The notes under the pieces are model-generated. The model had not been told where the DNA came from and did not search any database. It saw only the letters and a program-made list of their open reading frames with translations. From positions 310,001 through 374,000 of the forward strand of contig CAMPDV010000209.1 in assembly GCA_946699065.1 (NCBI GenBank): a stretch of DNA of 64,000 bases, given 5' to 3'. Of this stretch, positions 12,640 to 24,640 are shown one piece after another. Origin of the DNA: Loxodes magnus. Its lineage: Eukaryota > Ciliophora > Karyorelictea > Loxodida > Loxodidae. Position numbers and translations under genes: made by a program. Numbering within the stretch: the stretch's first letter is position 1; the number at the start of each line of letters is the position of its first letter.

Positions 12640-13017
12640 TAATTATGCTCAGGATTCTCTCAAAAACCATTGTAGCTTTAACAAGTTACATGCAATGAAT
12701 TATCTCCAGAAGTTGAGATAACACGATAAAGATCTGGTTTTTCTCAACTGGTCAGCTTATTCGAGCTCTGAAAAGTCATATAGGTGTTATATCAAGTATT
12801 TAGATTAATACTGATTTGAGTGTTATTTTTTCTGGATCTTTTGATGGAGCTATTAAGATATTGAATTTTAATAAGGGTGAATGTATATAGACTAAGGACA
12901 TGCAGAAGGAATAATTTCTATAGCATTGAGTGGTGAACGTAGATGGGTGGTATCTGGAGGATATGACGAAACTGTGAGAAAGTGGAAGGTTGCGAGTTGA
13001 GCAATAAAGTAATTTTA
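12640..13017 (+). pseudogene. WD40 gene fragment, last three to four blades
   Basis: The fragment encodes WIISRSWDNTIKIW, GQLIRALKSHIGVISS, VIFSGSFDGAIKILNF and, after one frame change near 12895, GHAEGIISIALSGERRWVV and YDETVRKWKVAS followed by TGA. These are WD40 blades. They match the last blades of the minus-strand WD40 gene at 28600-29602 almost residue for residue (GQCIRTLYGHSDIVSSIQIS; VIFSGSYDHLIKIWNFNTGE). The 5' part is missing and the LINE copy B boundary lies just upstream, so this is a decayed paralogous remnant. Confidence 0.8.
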
Positions 13018-15229
13018 ACATTTTAAATTTTGCAATTAAAGTTGATTATGCTAATTATATAAAGTCATTTGATTAATTGTTCTTTGGGAGTTGGCAAGAT
13101 TCAAAGGTTTATTAAGTTTTTTATTAAAGTTAAAATTATTAATGTTCTAAGTTATTTAGTTATTAAAAAAGGTAGTCTGTTCTTACATAAATTAAGATAA
13201 AGGAAAATAATTAGTTTATATAATTGGGTTTTGAAACTTTTTCGAAGTGGGTTCGGCAGTAAGCGATTGGGTATTATATTTTTTATTTAATGTATTTAAT
13301 AAAAAACGGTTAATTAGGACGATTCAAGTTATTTAATTAACTTTGAAAGATTTTTTCGATTACTTTATTTTTTAATTAAAGGTTTATAAAAAAATTTACT
13401 TCAAGCAGAATTTACAAGTTAGTTTTTACTTTTTATCTAAGTTATGGAATGAAAGAAAATTTTTGAGGTAGACTGGTAAAATTATCTTTTTAAGAATATT
13501 TAATTTATTTTTGCATTTAATATATTCTTTAATTTGAATTAGTATTTACTTTTTGAGCTAAGTGTAGTTATAATTTTTAATATTAAGTGTCGTTTTTTGC
13601 TTCAAAGAGAATTTTTTATTCAAAGCAATTTTGATAAATTCATCTTATTTCTATGTATAATTTTTTCTCTATAAGAAGAATAATTTTTGCGATAGTAAAA
13701 AGTTGCTATTTATTATTTTCTTCCTAAAATTTTAGAATTTTAAAGTTTTAAATTGCAAAAATAAAAAAATCGTTTTTGCTCAACGTTTTATACTAGAGGA
13801 CATTTTTCGGATGGAATAAAGTTAGGGAATCGGGATGAAAAAAGTTAAATTTAATAAAAAATTCAAAAAATGCAAACTATAAAAATTTTTGATTTTGATT
13901 TTAAAATTTTTTTTAATTTTGGTTTTGAAAAAAAGGAAAGCAAGAGATAAGAATTTATATGACATTAACTTGTGAAAAATCAAGAAAGAGATTTAAAAAG
14001 GGAAATTTAAAATAGAAGGATTGGAAATCGGAGAGTTTAAAGGTGGCTTTAATTTTGAAGAAATTGTAAAAGTCTTCTTTTGCGAAGAGATTTAAAAGAA
14101 AGGCGATTTAGGAACATAATCTTTTTTTTAATGAGTCTTAACTGAAAATAATGAATTTTGTGAAAAAAATCTTAAAAAGCAGAATAAGCAAAATTACTTA
14201 AAAAAATTATAAAATTAACTTAACTCTTAAAAAATAAAAAAATTAGAAGGAACAAAACTTAACTATAAAAACTAATTAATAAAAATAACTTCTTAAACAA
14301 AGAATCTTTTTAAATTAAAAAAGATTTTCAGTCTAAATACTCAAAAATAAAAAGTTACAAATACTATTTTGGGTTTAAATACTTTTCAAAAAAAATCTCG
14401 AGAAAATTTTATAAAAATAAGAAAGAACAAATTTCTAGAGAAAGTAAGGCAAAGAAGTGAAATAAAATAGAGCTTCAAAACAATTTTAAGGAAATAAAGC
14501 AATTATAAGTAAAAATGATAAGATTTCTAAGTAAAGTAAAGTAATAATTTAAATGAAAATTTTTATTAAAAAAGAACCTTAAAAATAATAAAATGATATC
14601 CTCTATCTTATAATACAGAAAATTAAAAATTTTTATCTTTCGAAGCCAAAAATTATACTTTTAAATTACATTTCTTTTAAAAAAAGAAAAAATCACCTAA
14701 GGCTTGAAAAAAAATTCAAAAATTTTTGATTATGAATATAAAGCTTAAACAAAAATAAAAGATTCTATTTAAATTATCATTAAAACTAAAAAAATGACAA
14801 AGAAAATAATTGTTCTCTTATTTTGTTAAAATGTATTAGAAAAGAAAAAAATCTTATAAAAGATAAATTTTAAAAGGCAAAGCATTAAAATAAAGCAAAA
14901 TAAAAGTTTTTTGAAAAATAACTATACAATATTGCCGTTTTTAATTTAGAGAAAAATGAGTCTAAAAAGATAAAAAATTAAAAATAAATAATAAAACGAA
15001 AATCTTTTGAGATGAAACTACAAAATTACATGCTTTTTAGTATTTTAAAGATAAAAGAAAATAAAAATAAATTTAAAGAAGTAAGAGCGAAAGAATTTAC
15101 ATGAGTAATAAAGTGAAGAAGAAAAGTAAGAAAAAAAATAAGAAAATCAATTTTAATGAATTCTTAACAGTCTATAGTAATCAAGCTTTAATTGTTTGGA
15201 AAATTAAGGATGAAAGTCTTACCAAGGAA
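13018..15229. other. Long AT-rich spacer, no gene recognised
   Basis: The left half is T-rich and the right half strongly purine-rich on the plus strand. No domain, RNA gene or repeat family was recognised. Short Lys/Asn-rich readings exist in every frame and are not evidence of coding under this genetic code. Confidence 0.5.
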
Positions 15230-15445
15230 GGTAAAATATCCGAGTAAGAATTAGTAATTAAGTCATTAGCATCATATCAGTCAAACTTTCATACTGCTAA
15301 CGTGAACTCTCGGATAAATTAAGCTTGTCCTTCCGAGTTTGTTCACCCTTCCCCATGTTGTTATCTAGTGTGAGATTACTCGCAATGTAGTGTACACTCA
15401 CAAGATTACCTATTAGTTCTCTTGATAGCGACTGACATCCATTTT
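15230..15445 (-). repeat. Family H1 retroposon, partial copy
   Basis: Diverged H1 copy with the conserved blocks CAGTCAAACTTTCATACTGC, GAGATTACTCGCAATG and GACATCCATTTTATTATAT. It begins at GAATTAGTAATTAAGTCATT, as the copies at 28340 and 55340 do, and lacks the 3' hairpin. Confidence 0.75.
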
Positions 15446-15459
15446 ATTATATAAAGTTA

Positions 15460-16255
15460 AAGTTAAAAAGCCTTGTTAAAGCCTAAGTAGCCAGCCATCT
15501 GACCTAAACTATCAGCTTGTCTCCATTAGTTTGTCATGAATTCCTACTAGGCTTAGTTAGGCGGTGTAGTTTTGATCTTGCACGTAGCGTTCCTAATTAT
15601 TTATCCAAGGATTAAGATTAAAATTAAAGAATTTTTTTCTATAAATTTTTCCGCTTTATGTTGGATATATCCTAAATAGTTTTCTAAAACTATCTTTTTT
15701 ATTCTTTCTTTAAATTTCGCTTAGTTAGTAACATTATTTTCATTGGTGTTATTTATTGCACACGTAGTATTTTATTCTTCTTTCAACTATTATTCCTGTA
15801 ACACTTACTTATTTAAATTTACTAGTTATTTTAAATAATTTTTTACTGTTTATTTTAATTTTAGGCTTCATTTTCTATTTCCATAGAATCTGATTGATTC
15901 TTTTAAAACAAAAATAGCGTTACCTGATTTATTATTAAATTTAAAAAATTCTTTATTCCAGTTTGTTTTCTATCTCTTATGATGATTAATATTTTTTCAC
16001 AAGTAAAGATGTTATTAGTTTTTCTAATTTTTTTATTTTTCAGTGAGGCATCTATTTTTGAATATAAACTCTTTTAATGACTTAGATAATATTTCTATTT
16101 GAGTTTGTGTTGGAAGTTTTTTAATTCTTGATTTCCAAGTGGTTAATGTTCGTCATATCAATCATATTTCTCACTTTTACTCATTGTAATTATTTCGCTT
16201 TTTTATTTTTTAGAGAATTTTCCTGTTTAAATATTTTGTTCAAAGTTCTGTCATT
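15460..16255 (-). CDS. Hypothetical Lys/Gln/Asn-rich protein, possibly a retroposon ORF
   Basis: A minus-strand frame from an ATG near 16245 (MTELWTKYLNRK) stays coherent for roughly 260 codons and ends with a GC-richer, well-formed stretch (QEFMTNQWRQADSLGQMAGY) beside the H1 copy. No CCHC knuckle or GRIYRRK motif was found and no domain was recognised. Its position between repeats and its basic composition would fit another ORF1-type retroposon or a small host gene. Several in-frame TGA codons near the N-terminus lower confidence. Confidence 0.35.
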
Positions 16256-16594
16256 TCTTAGAAGCTATTTTATATTAAATATATATAATAAATTAATGAA
16301 TCTATAATATTTAAGAGTTAATAAAAGGTCTAAAAGTTAAATCTAATTATAAAGAAAATAAATTAAATGTTTGAGAAGCTTTATGATTATTTTTTATGTT
16401 TCCAAACATCTTGTCATATTGGATTAAAAATAGCTTTAAAGTATAAAAGAAAATGATAAAACTGAAATTAATTAATTTTAAATTACCTTCTTTTATAAAA
16501 TTTTAAATCAAAAAAATTCTTTAACTTAATTAAAAATTCAACTTAAAGAACTAAGATTTAAACTTAATTATTTTAAAGATATAAATATTAGTTA

Positions 16595-16940
16595 TAATTT
16601 GGTTAGCATATAATTGAAATGATGATGGGAGCTGAGAATGAACTTCGTGACAACACTTTCTGGTTTTATGGCTAGGAACAAGTTCCTTTCTTGTCGCTGA
16701 GAAAGTCCCTGGTCAGAGTCACTTTCTGAAGGGAACGATGTCTTTGAGATTATCCGCTCTTGGTAGGGTCTTGAAACCTGGCTGCTCATAGCGATGGAGC
16801 TCCCTAGCAGCTGTGCCTGGAGCACAACAGGATATCCCCGTTATTCCATAAAAAGAGAGCGTCGGGTCGTGTAATCGGAAATGAGTTTCCAGTCCAAAAA
16901 CTTTTTTAGTTGAAGCTAATTAATTAATTTGGTTAGCATA
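16595..16940 (+). mobile_element. SINE (named S1 here), copy 1, with 16-bp target-site duplications
   Basis: The insert at 16611-16924 is flanked by the identical 16-mers TAATTTGGTTAGCATA at 16595-16610 and 16925-16940. The body starts TAATTGAAATGATGATGGGA and is much less AT-rich than the surroundings, with local hairpins such as AGGAACAAGTTCCT. It ends AAAAACTTTTTTAGTT, which matches the 3' end of the LINE at 3060-5250. Two further copies lie at 31417-31732 (minus) and 32174-32490 (plus). No A/B box promoter or parent RNA was recognised. Apparent open frames inside it are incidental. Confidence 0.9.
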
Positions 16941-17045
16941 AAACGCAAAAATAAGGAGATTTAATAAATAAATTAGTTAAATAATAGTTTCTAATTTAAG
17001 ATATATTTATTTAATATTTATGTTATTTCACTTTTATAAAGTAAA

Positions 17046-17118
17046 ACCCGGCTAGCTCAGTCGGTAGAGCGTCAGACTCTTAATCTGGTGGTCGTGGATT
17101 CTAGCCCAACATTGGGCG
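17046..17118 (+). tRNA. tRNA-Lys (CUU), probably a degenerate copy
   Basis: A 73-nt cloverleaf with D arm (GCTAGCTCAGTCGGTAGAGC), anticodon arm CAGACTCTTAATCTG with anticodon CUU, and a T-run (17119-17123) as Pol III terminator. The T arm reads GATTCTAGCCC where the B-box consensus is GGTTCGAGCCC, and the first acceptor pair is A-C. These changes in the internal promoter and acceptor stem suggest a pseudogene or a weakly expressed copy. Confidence 0.7.
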
Positions 17119-17156
17119 TTTTTAATATTATATACTTATTAGAAATAACAAAATAG

Positions 17157-17228
17157 TTCCGCATCCGGGACTTGAACCCGGGTCTTTCGGGTGAGAGCCG
17201 AATATCCTGACCACTAGACTAATGCGGA
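17157..17228 (-). tRNA. tRNA-Glu (CUC)
   Basis: Complete minus-strand tRNA. Acceptor TCCGCAT pairs with ATGCGGA, the D arm contains TAGTCTAGTGGTCAGGATA, the anticodon loop CTCTCAC gives anticodon CUC, and the T arm GGGTTCAAGTCCC is a good B box. All stems pair. It lies 38 bp from the tRNA-Lys locus in convergent orientation. Confidence 0.95.
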
Positions 17229-17334
17229 TTTAAATTATTAGAAATGAAAATTATTTAAACATGCTAATAATAAAGAAAGCAGTCTATTCTAATTTTATCT
17301 ATTTAGAATTAAATAAATCTTAAAAGAAACAAAT

Positions 17335-18425
17335 GTTTAGTATGCATATATCTAATATAATTTAAGGAAGATTAATAAAGTGATATCATCATTATTAGGC
17401 TTATCACTGATAAGTTTATAAGTTGTTTTATGAGGTAATGGGATTACTTCATGCGATCATAGGATCATTCCCATCTTCTGCAGAGTTCATTTCTTCTATT
17501 ACAAAACGGTTTGCGCAAATTTAACCTTTATTGACCACAAGAGAATCTAGCTTTATTCTCACTTTGGTCCAAATATTTCTTTTTTTCTTTTTTTTTGTGC
17601 GTTTATTATATCTAATAGTAATTAGTTTCCACTGTATATCTTTTTCCTGTAGATCTTTCCTTTTGGAGAGTAGTATAATTTAATCAGATTATTTCATATC
17701 TTTTAGATACTTAGTTCTTACTTCTTCTAAAAATACTAGCATCTTTAAAAATATACCCAATCTGCTGACGATAGAAGCATCTTGTTTTACAATTCTTAGA
17801 ACCATGACCTAATTTTTAGACATTTTTGACATTTTTAGAATTTTTTTCTACTTGAAAGAAATTTTTAATTATGTTCTTCAATTATCATAGATTGCTATTA
17901 GGATTGTGATTGAAAAGAAATTATGCAGAATTGTTCGGCTTATTAATTTCTTCTATTTTTTACTCCGTTTTTTCCAGTTCATAATTAACTTGCGATGTTG
18001 AAGTTTAAGTGTTAATTTCCGTTTTAAATCAACGGTTTACATTTTATAGTTATTGTAAAGTAAAGATTAGAGAAATATTTTGCTAATTTAAGTAATAGAT
18101 TTATTTTTTAAGTTTTTATTTACTACTTCAAGGGAGTAAATTTCAATGGCGAGTTTTATTAGTCGAAATTCTGTTATTTTTCTCAAGTAATTTCTTAGGA
18201 GTTATTATTTTATTTAGGAATAATAAATTAAAGTGGATACGCCATTATTAGGTTAATCTCTTTTGTTCAAATGTAATTGCTTTAGTAGAATTTCCAATAC
18301 TTTCTTTGGATTTACTCAAATATAAATTGTTCTTCTTTTTCTTCATCTTACTCTAATTTTCAATCCTCTTTTTCATCTTTGCTTATTAAGCGTCCTTTAG
18401 TTCTTCCAGCATTTTTTTCAATATT
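17335..18425 (-). mobile_element. ORF1-type retroposon E6
   Basis: Minus-strand element whose knuckle reads KCQKC and then, in a neighbouring frame, KLGHGSKNCK (around 17790-17830). It is followed by GYIFKDASIFRRSKN, equivalent to the GRIYRRK motif. Upstream is a coiled-coil-like stretch (MLEELKDAQQAKMKKRIENQ). The 3' end is a perfect 7-bp inverted repeat, AGTGATA/TATCACT (17379-17408), then a short AT tail. The ORF is interrupted. Confidence 0.65.
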
Positions 18426-18900
18426 GTATTATTTAATTAATTATTAATTACTATAATCCAGTACTTAGTGCAGTTTTCTTCTATAGATTTTAACTTCTTT
18501 TGAGCAATATATTTAGCTCATTATAGTCAAAATATTTTCCTCTATTCTTTATTTTATTTGAAATATTAGCATTAGATACGAGATGTCCTTTCTTCTTATA
18601 GAATCAATATCTAATATGTTTTTTCATTTCTAGACATAAATTGATTTTTAATTTTTCTAATTTAAAACAGATTTAAATGATTTAATTTTATAATGTTATC
18701 AATTATATATAAGATAAACAAATTGAATCTCTATTCCATTTATTTTAGTTGGAAATTTACCTATTCCACTTCCGATTTGCTGCTCATTTCCTATTTGATT
18801 GATTGTTTCTTTCAAAATCATCGCCTCTGCTTATTATAAGACCTTATTTTTTTATTTCCAGGAATTAAGATTTTAAATTCCGATTCTCTGATAATAGTTG
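18426..18900 (-). mobile_element. ORF1-type retroposon fragment E6b
   Basis: Minus-strand fragment with IRYWFYKKKGHLVSNA (around 18565-18620), which aligns with RCWYCKRPGHIVRNC of E2 but has lost knuckle cysteines. The 3' side ends in AATTAATAATTAATTAAATAA. It abuts E6 in the same orientation, either as a tandem insertion or as part of one longer element. Confidence 0.45.
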
Positions 18901-19405
18901 TTAAATCTCTTGATAGTATTTAATAATTATGATTGTTTATTTTCCTTTTAAAGAAAGGGATTAATCTATTATATATATAGTATTTATATTTTTAAATTGA
19001 ATATTTAAACCATTTTTAATAATATTTTAATTCAAATTAAATCCTTAACTTCATTTATTAAAAACAAACCTATTATAATTATAAAATTACATAAATTAGA
19101 TTTAGCAAAGATAATTCATTAAAGTTGAAAAAGCAGCTTTTATTACTTATAATAAAAACGATAGTAATTATTAGCAAATTAATAGTAAAATGAAAGATAT
19201 TTTAAACTTATTAATATTTTATCTTTGAATCAATAAAGTTAATTATAATAGTTTTAGAATTTGTTTCTACTTTATGATTATGCTATAAAAATTAAGGTTT
19301 TTTAGCAAAAAAGTTTATTTTTAGATTATGTTTTAATTTATGAAGTAAAAATGAAAAAATTTTTTTTTATTCACATAAAATTTAATTTATTAAATATAAT
19401 ATAAA
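18901..19405. other. AT-rich spacer, nothing recognised
   Basis: Low-complexity AT-rich sequence without recognised coding or RNA features. Confidence 0.5.
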
Positions 19406-19850
19406 ATGGATGTCGGCCAAATCAGAAAAAATAGTGAGAAATCTATGCAGTGCATACTGCATTGTGAGTAATCTTGCACTAGATGCTAAAACGGGAAAGG
19501 GTGGATAAGCTCAGAAGAGACAAGCCTAACTTGCCCGAGGGTTCTCTCTAGCAGTATGAAAGTTTGAATGACGGGCCTGTTAATGACTAATTACTAATTC
19601 TTATTTTGACCTTATTCAAAAGACTGAAGCATTTGATTCAAGATTTAAGAATAATTTTTAATTAGAAGATTCCCCATTTGGAGAAGCTGAAATGAATCAC
19701 GGACGAATAGAGAGAAATCAAAAAGCATGAGAATACGTTTTTTTAATATTAAATATTAATAGTGAAAAAGCTTTGAGCCAACGAGGTGTACGTGCTTTAT
19801 AGCAATATTTTTTTTTTTTTATTTAATATATAAAATATTTTTTACGTATT
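19406..19850 (+). mobile_element. Family H1 retroposon, full-length copy
   Basis: Plus-strand copy that gives the element's orientation. The 5' end is ATGGATGTCGGCCAAATCAG; the conserved inner block runs to GGTTCTCTCTAGCAGTATGA, followed by a body region (GGAGAAGCTGAAATGAATCA), an AATATTAAATATTAATA stretch, the 3' hairpin (AAAGC...GCTTT, about 19767-19799) and a T/A-rich tail. It is about 400 bp long. No clear protein is encoded. The shared 3' hairpin groups it with the ORF1-type elements. Confidence 0.8.
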
Positions 19851-20821
19851 GCTAAAAGATTAAAAAGGAATATCAAAATAAAAAATAATATTGAAAGAAA
19901 AAGATAGATATTAGGAAATATTTTGGACATTGGAAAATTATTTAAACAAATTCGTAAAATAATTGAAATTCTTATGAATTAATATTAAAATATTTTAAAT
20001 TCAGTTCTAAAATCTATAAAGGGAAAAATATATTAAAAAAGATAATTAAAAGTATCTAAAGATAATTAAATGTAATTTTAATAAGCTTAGAAAAGAGACT
20101 AAAATTCTGTCATCAGAAAGTTTGAAGAACCGAGCTAAAATCTTAGCAGGAGTTAGAGGGACAAAACTGGAGTTATCATGAAGCGATTATGTTGAAAGAT
20201 GCCAGATACCAAGGTCTCTTAGGATAGTACATGTGATATTCTTAGCGAACTTCATAATTCATAAGCAGTTAGTTTTGTTAAATAAGATACTTTAAGATAA
20301 AACAACAAATAATGACAATTTACTTACTAACTTAATCCAAAAAAAATTTAAAAGCTATTACTTATAAATTTATTTATGAGCAAGCTAAAAAAGAAATTTG
20401 AGAAATGTTTGCTCTATATTTTTAAGAAAAAGCATACCCATTAATAAAATAGATAAATAATTTATTAATAAAATCCTTTTTTATATATTAAAACAAACTA
20501 GATTTATAAAAGCAAAAATAGCTACAATTATATATAATATTTATATATTATAATTATATATTATAATTATATAATTCTTAAAATAAAAAAATATCGTTAT
20601 TTTTATTAATCAAACAATATAAAATTTTAAATAAACATAGAACCTTTAATCTTTGAGTACTTTTCTAAAATAAATATTTCTATTTTCATAATTTCTAGTT
20701 TAAGAAATAATTTTCTATATTTAATGCTAATTATAAATTTGTACGTTTTTTAATTATTCAATTTTTTTATTTAATTCAAAAATTTATTCCTTTTTTTCAA
20801 TTAAAAATAAATTATGATACA
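19851..20821. other. AT-rich spacer
   Basis: No gene recognised. A short AATTATATATTATAATTATA palindromic run lies near 20540. The rest is low complexity. Confidence 0.5.
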
Positions 20822-21109
20822 TTGATAAAAGGAAATACTAGCAACATTATTTATTTATTTTATAATCTTTTTTTAATATTTTTTTACTTTTTAGTTTATT
20901 ATAAATGGAATAAACTCAGTAGATTCAAAACTTACACTGTTGTAAATGTAGCAGGATATAAGCATATGAGTACGAAGGAGAGAAAGGGTTGTCTTATTTG
21001 GAAAACTATTAAATAGAAATCTAAAGAAAAGAATATTAAGAGCAAATAATTTGTCGAGAATGTCAGTTAAATTAGCTAGCGGAATAAAATATCTAAGCTT
21101 TAAATCTGA
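20822..21109 (+). CDS. Small hypothetical membrane protein
   Basis: 95 residues from ATG 20822 to a TGA at 21107, 11 bp before the next gene's ATG. Residues 9-28 form one hydrophobic segment (IIYLFYNLFLIFFYFLVYYK), followed by a basic tail (KERKGCLIW). The first 64 codons contain none of TAA, TAG or TGA, unusual here. No family recognised. Spacing suggests a separate gene rather than a 5' extension of the F-box gene, which is in another frame. Confidence 0.4.
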
Positions 21110-21120
21110 AATAACTATAA

Positions 21121-22716
21121 ATGGGTATTTAAGCATGGAAAAACTTAAATGAAAAAGCATCGAATGAAAAATCTAATAGAATATGGAAAAACAGAAACAT
21201 TTTAGACATAATTATAAACTTCTTAAAAAATAGAGAAATATGCAATTTATAGAAAACCAACAAATACTTCCATTAATTTAAATTCAGTTTTAAAACTTTA
21301 ATTATAAAAAAATACTAAGAAAGAAGTGTAAAATATATATAAAATAAAATAAACTGAGTTTTAAGATAATTGGCTCATTCGTATGTAAAGAGTTTAATGA
21401 TTGATGCAAAAGATTTATCTAGTAATATATGCTTATAATTACAAAATAAATTGAATGATATATTTATACTAAAGGACTAAAGTATTTAATATAGAAATTA
21501 AAATATTATATAAGAACTTGATTTATGAAATTGGCCTATAAAGGACGTAGAATTACCTGATCTTTCTCTATGCAAAAACTTAAAAATATTGAATCTTTAT
21601 TTTATTGACTTAGAAGATTAAAACTTAACCTTCCTAGAAAACTTAGTAAGTTTAGAAAGCATTGATTTCTATTCCTTAGATAATATAACAGGGTAGTTTT
21701 TATTAGATTATTGTAAAAATTTGAAATTAAAAGAATTGTAAATTTATAGCAATAAATTGAATAGTAATATTCTCACACAATACCTGCAATTGAAAGGAAA
21801 TTAGATTAAGAATATTAATATGGATGATAGTAATTAAAACCATTAATTTATACATTTATGTCCTAATTTAAAATAATTAAAACTTCTTAATCCCTTAAAT
21901 TTATAAGATTCCGTCTTAGATAAAATAAATACCAGATAGTTAAAAAATCTATACTTTGAAGACGTTTAATTCTCCTCTTAAGCTTTTTATAACTTTTTCT
22001 CTAATCAATTTCCAAGTTTTTTAGAAATTAGACTTGTTGATTGTAAGAACCTTAATTAAAAAAACTTAGAGTTATTGTTATAAAATTCTCCTAATTTAGA
22101 GAAGATAGATCTAGATAATTTGGATTAATTATAAAAGGAAGATTATAAACTAATAGGGTTGTATGGGTAAAACTTAAAATAAATAATACTAAAATCAAAT
22201 AATGCAGATTTAGACGAAGAATTGTAAGCAATCTTCTAAAATTGTAGAAATGTTGTTCATATAATACTTAAGGTAAAATAAATCAAAAAATAAACTTTAA
22301 TAGTTATTAGAGAAAGTTGTCAATTTTTATAAGACTTTCACTTATCTGAATGCTAAGTTAATGGTGAAAATTGAATACAAGAAATTACTAAAATATAGAA
22401 TCTAAGTAGATTAAGTCTTAATAACTGCTAATTATTAAATACTGATGTAATTGAGATAATAAAAACTAAACAAAGATTAACATTTTTAAGCTTGTAGGAA
22501 AATAAAAAAATAACATTAGAAGCTTTTCCTATTTTAGATGAGAATGGTAGATATTTTCCATTATATTCAAGTTTAAAAGAGTTGTATCTACGAAAATGTA
22601 ATAGAATATAAGAATAATAATTATAAAACTTGATGCAGAAATTCAGTAAAATTAAAATAATTTTAAATTGGTTCTATATGGTTCAAGAGTAGGATGAAGT
22701 TGATTTTGATTTATGA
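21121..22716 (+). CDS. F-box / leucine-rich-repeat protein
   Basis: About 531 residues in one frame from ATG 21121 (MGIQAWKNLNEKAS) to a TGA at 22714; a later in-frame TGA near 22944 is the alternative end. Residues about 27-60 (RNILDIIINFLKNREICNLQ then KTNKYFHQF) fit an F-box. At least ten LRR units follow, e.g. LPDLSLCKNLKILNLYFIDL, CPNLKQLKLLNPL, QNSPNLEKIDLDNL, IQNLSRLSLNNCQLLNTDV, YSSLKELYLRKCNRI. The architecture is that of SCF ubiquitin-ligase substrate receptors: the F-box would bind Skp1, the LRR arc the target. TGA is read as Trp inside (GENWIQE). No intron. The partner and target cannot be inferred. Confidence 0.8.
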
Positions 22717-23440
22717 TAGATTTTAGAAAGCTAATTTAAATATGTAAACAAATAATTTTTTTAAGTTTTTCATCTATTTAGCTTTAATTTTTAAAAATAG
22801 CCTTGTTTTCTTAGATGTTTTCTTATTCATATTTTATTAAACTTAAATAAAAATTTTTATTAAGGAAATATAAAATTTGAAAACAAAAGAACTAAAAAGT
22901 AATTTAAGAATGTATAAAGTTGCAAAATTTAAATTTAAAAATGAAAAATCAATTTTTATTTTATTGTTCAATAAATTTAGATCTGACTATCTTTTTTAAT
23001 TAAGTTTAACGTAAGTAGAATTATATTCTAATGACTATATTTATTATATAATCAAGATTTATGATCAATTTCTTAAAGATATTTTTATAGATTTTATAAA
23101 TTATTTACCTGCTTAAGAACATTAAAGGATCTAATTTTTACATACTTAGTAAATAGAAAGGACCATTTGTTTTAAATAAATTATTTGAATATAAGTAGAG
23201 AAAAATAAAACTAAACTATTAATTAGAAACCAGAAATAAAATTCACAATAGCACAAATTATAGATCATTTAGTAAAATAATTATGCTAAATAGTATACTA
23301 CTAATTATACTTTTTTTATAATTAACTAAATCTTAATAAAAATTGATTTTATAAATTAATTATATAATTATCTTTAAGTCACTTAAATATAAAAATACTT
23401 ATATTTGATTACAAAGTAAGTTAATTATTAATCTAATAGG
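22717..23440. other. AT-rich spacer, nothing recognised
   Basis: 3' flank of the F-box gene and low-complexity sequence. No features supported. Confidence 0.45.
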
Positions 23441-24025
23441 TAAAGATATTCTGAGAATTTCAACACCGTCCGAAAAGCAGCATTTTTGCTTTCTGCTGTT
23501 ATTAAAATATTTTGGATTTCTAATTTTAGCGAGATTGAGAATTAGGCTTTTTCAGGTTTTCTTTCCTTTTTTCTAGTATTAGACTTACCATATTTTCTTG
23601 ATTTTATACTTTGCGGTGCTCAGGCTGCAATACATTCGATTTTATCTGGCTTCTTCTAACTTTCTTCCTCCATTATTCTTGAGACCAAAGTCTCATGTTG
23701 GAATTTCAACACTTCCGATACAGGTGTTATGTACTTACGCGGCAGAAGCATATTTCTTACTTTATTAGTTTCTTTTGCTAAGGTTGCTTTTTAGAATTCC
23801 ACATCCATTGACACTGCTCAAATTTTAATATGCTTTAGTCTTTGCTTAAATTGCTGTAGTTCTTTTTCTGTTTACTTACGCATTCCTTCATCTTTGTTGA
23901 GATGTGATTCAGGTCGTCCCGATTATTAAAGAATATATTTTTCAGGCATTGATATATAAAGATTCTTCTATATCCTGTTGATTTTATCCTCTTGCTTCTC
24001 CCTAACTTCTAGTTAAGGTTGCGTA
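23440..24025 (-). CDS. Coiled-coil protein of probable retroposon origin (E7)
   Basis: A coherent minus-strand frame of about 190 codons: EVREKQEDKINRIQKNLYIS near the start, NKDEGMRKQTEKELQQFKQR (coiled coil), EVLKFQHETLVSRIMEEESQ, and a basic C-terminus (YGKSNTRKKERKPEKAQF). Codon composition is clearly coding. After the ORF an inverted repeat (AGCAG...CTGCT near 23480-23500) recalls the 3' hairpins of ORF1-type retroposons, and size and style resemble E8 at 43240-44115. No zinc knuckle is visible. The N-terminus is not defined. Confidence 0.45.
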
Positions 24026-24640
24026 AAAATCCTTCCTAAAGCTTTCTATCATTTATTATTAAATAATATTTTATTTGCTAGCTAACTATTAAATTTCAGC
24101 TAGATTACTATCTCATTTTGTTTCTTAAATTAACGAGAATCTATAAAGAACTATCTTTTCATATTGATTTTTTTATATTTTTTCTTTTTAATTTCTTAAG
24201 CAAAATTTTAATTTCAGAATAGTAACAAAAAAAAGACAAAGTAATAATAGAGAAAATAGAAAGGAATATTGATATGAGTTGTTACAATTTTTTGAACTAA
24301 ATACATAAACTAAGGATAAATTTTAATTAGAATAGTATCATCTAATTAATAACTAAACTTTTGTATATTTTACTTTGATACTCTAATAACTAATAAACAA
24401 AACTTACTTGCAAATAATTAGAAAATGTTACTAAGAGTTTATTAATACTAATAAATTGCTATGTATTTACTTAAAATCTAAAAGTTAAAATAATTAAGAG
24501 TTTTCAACTTATATAAGATCTTAAGGAATTCTAATGATATAACTCATTAATAGCAAATTTTTATTCTAGCTTTTAAGTATAATGGGAAACGTTTTAATAT
24601 TTGGATCTATTTATATAGGGTTTATAATTTATATTTAGTA
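24026..24640. other. AT-rich spacer
   Basis: No recognised gene or repeat. Confidence 0.45.

Noticed and set aside
16592-16825. Open frames within SINE S1 (also 31459-31659)
   Set aside because: Not conserved in frame between the three SINE copies; GC-richer sequence simply lacks stops.
19406-19600. 5S rRNA origin for H1 (GTCGGCCA near its 5' end recalls 5S CGGCCA)
   Set aside because: Similarity stops after a few bases and no box A/IE/C arrangement is visible.
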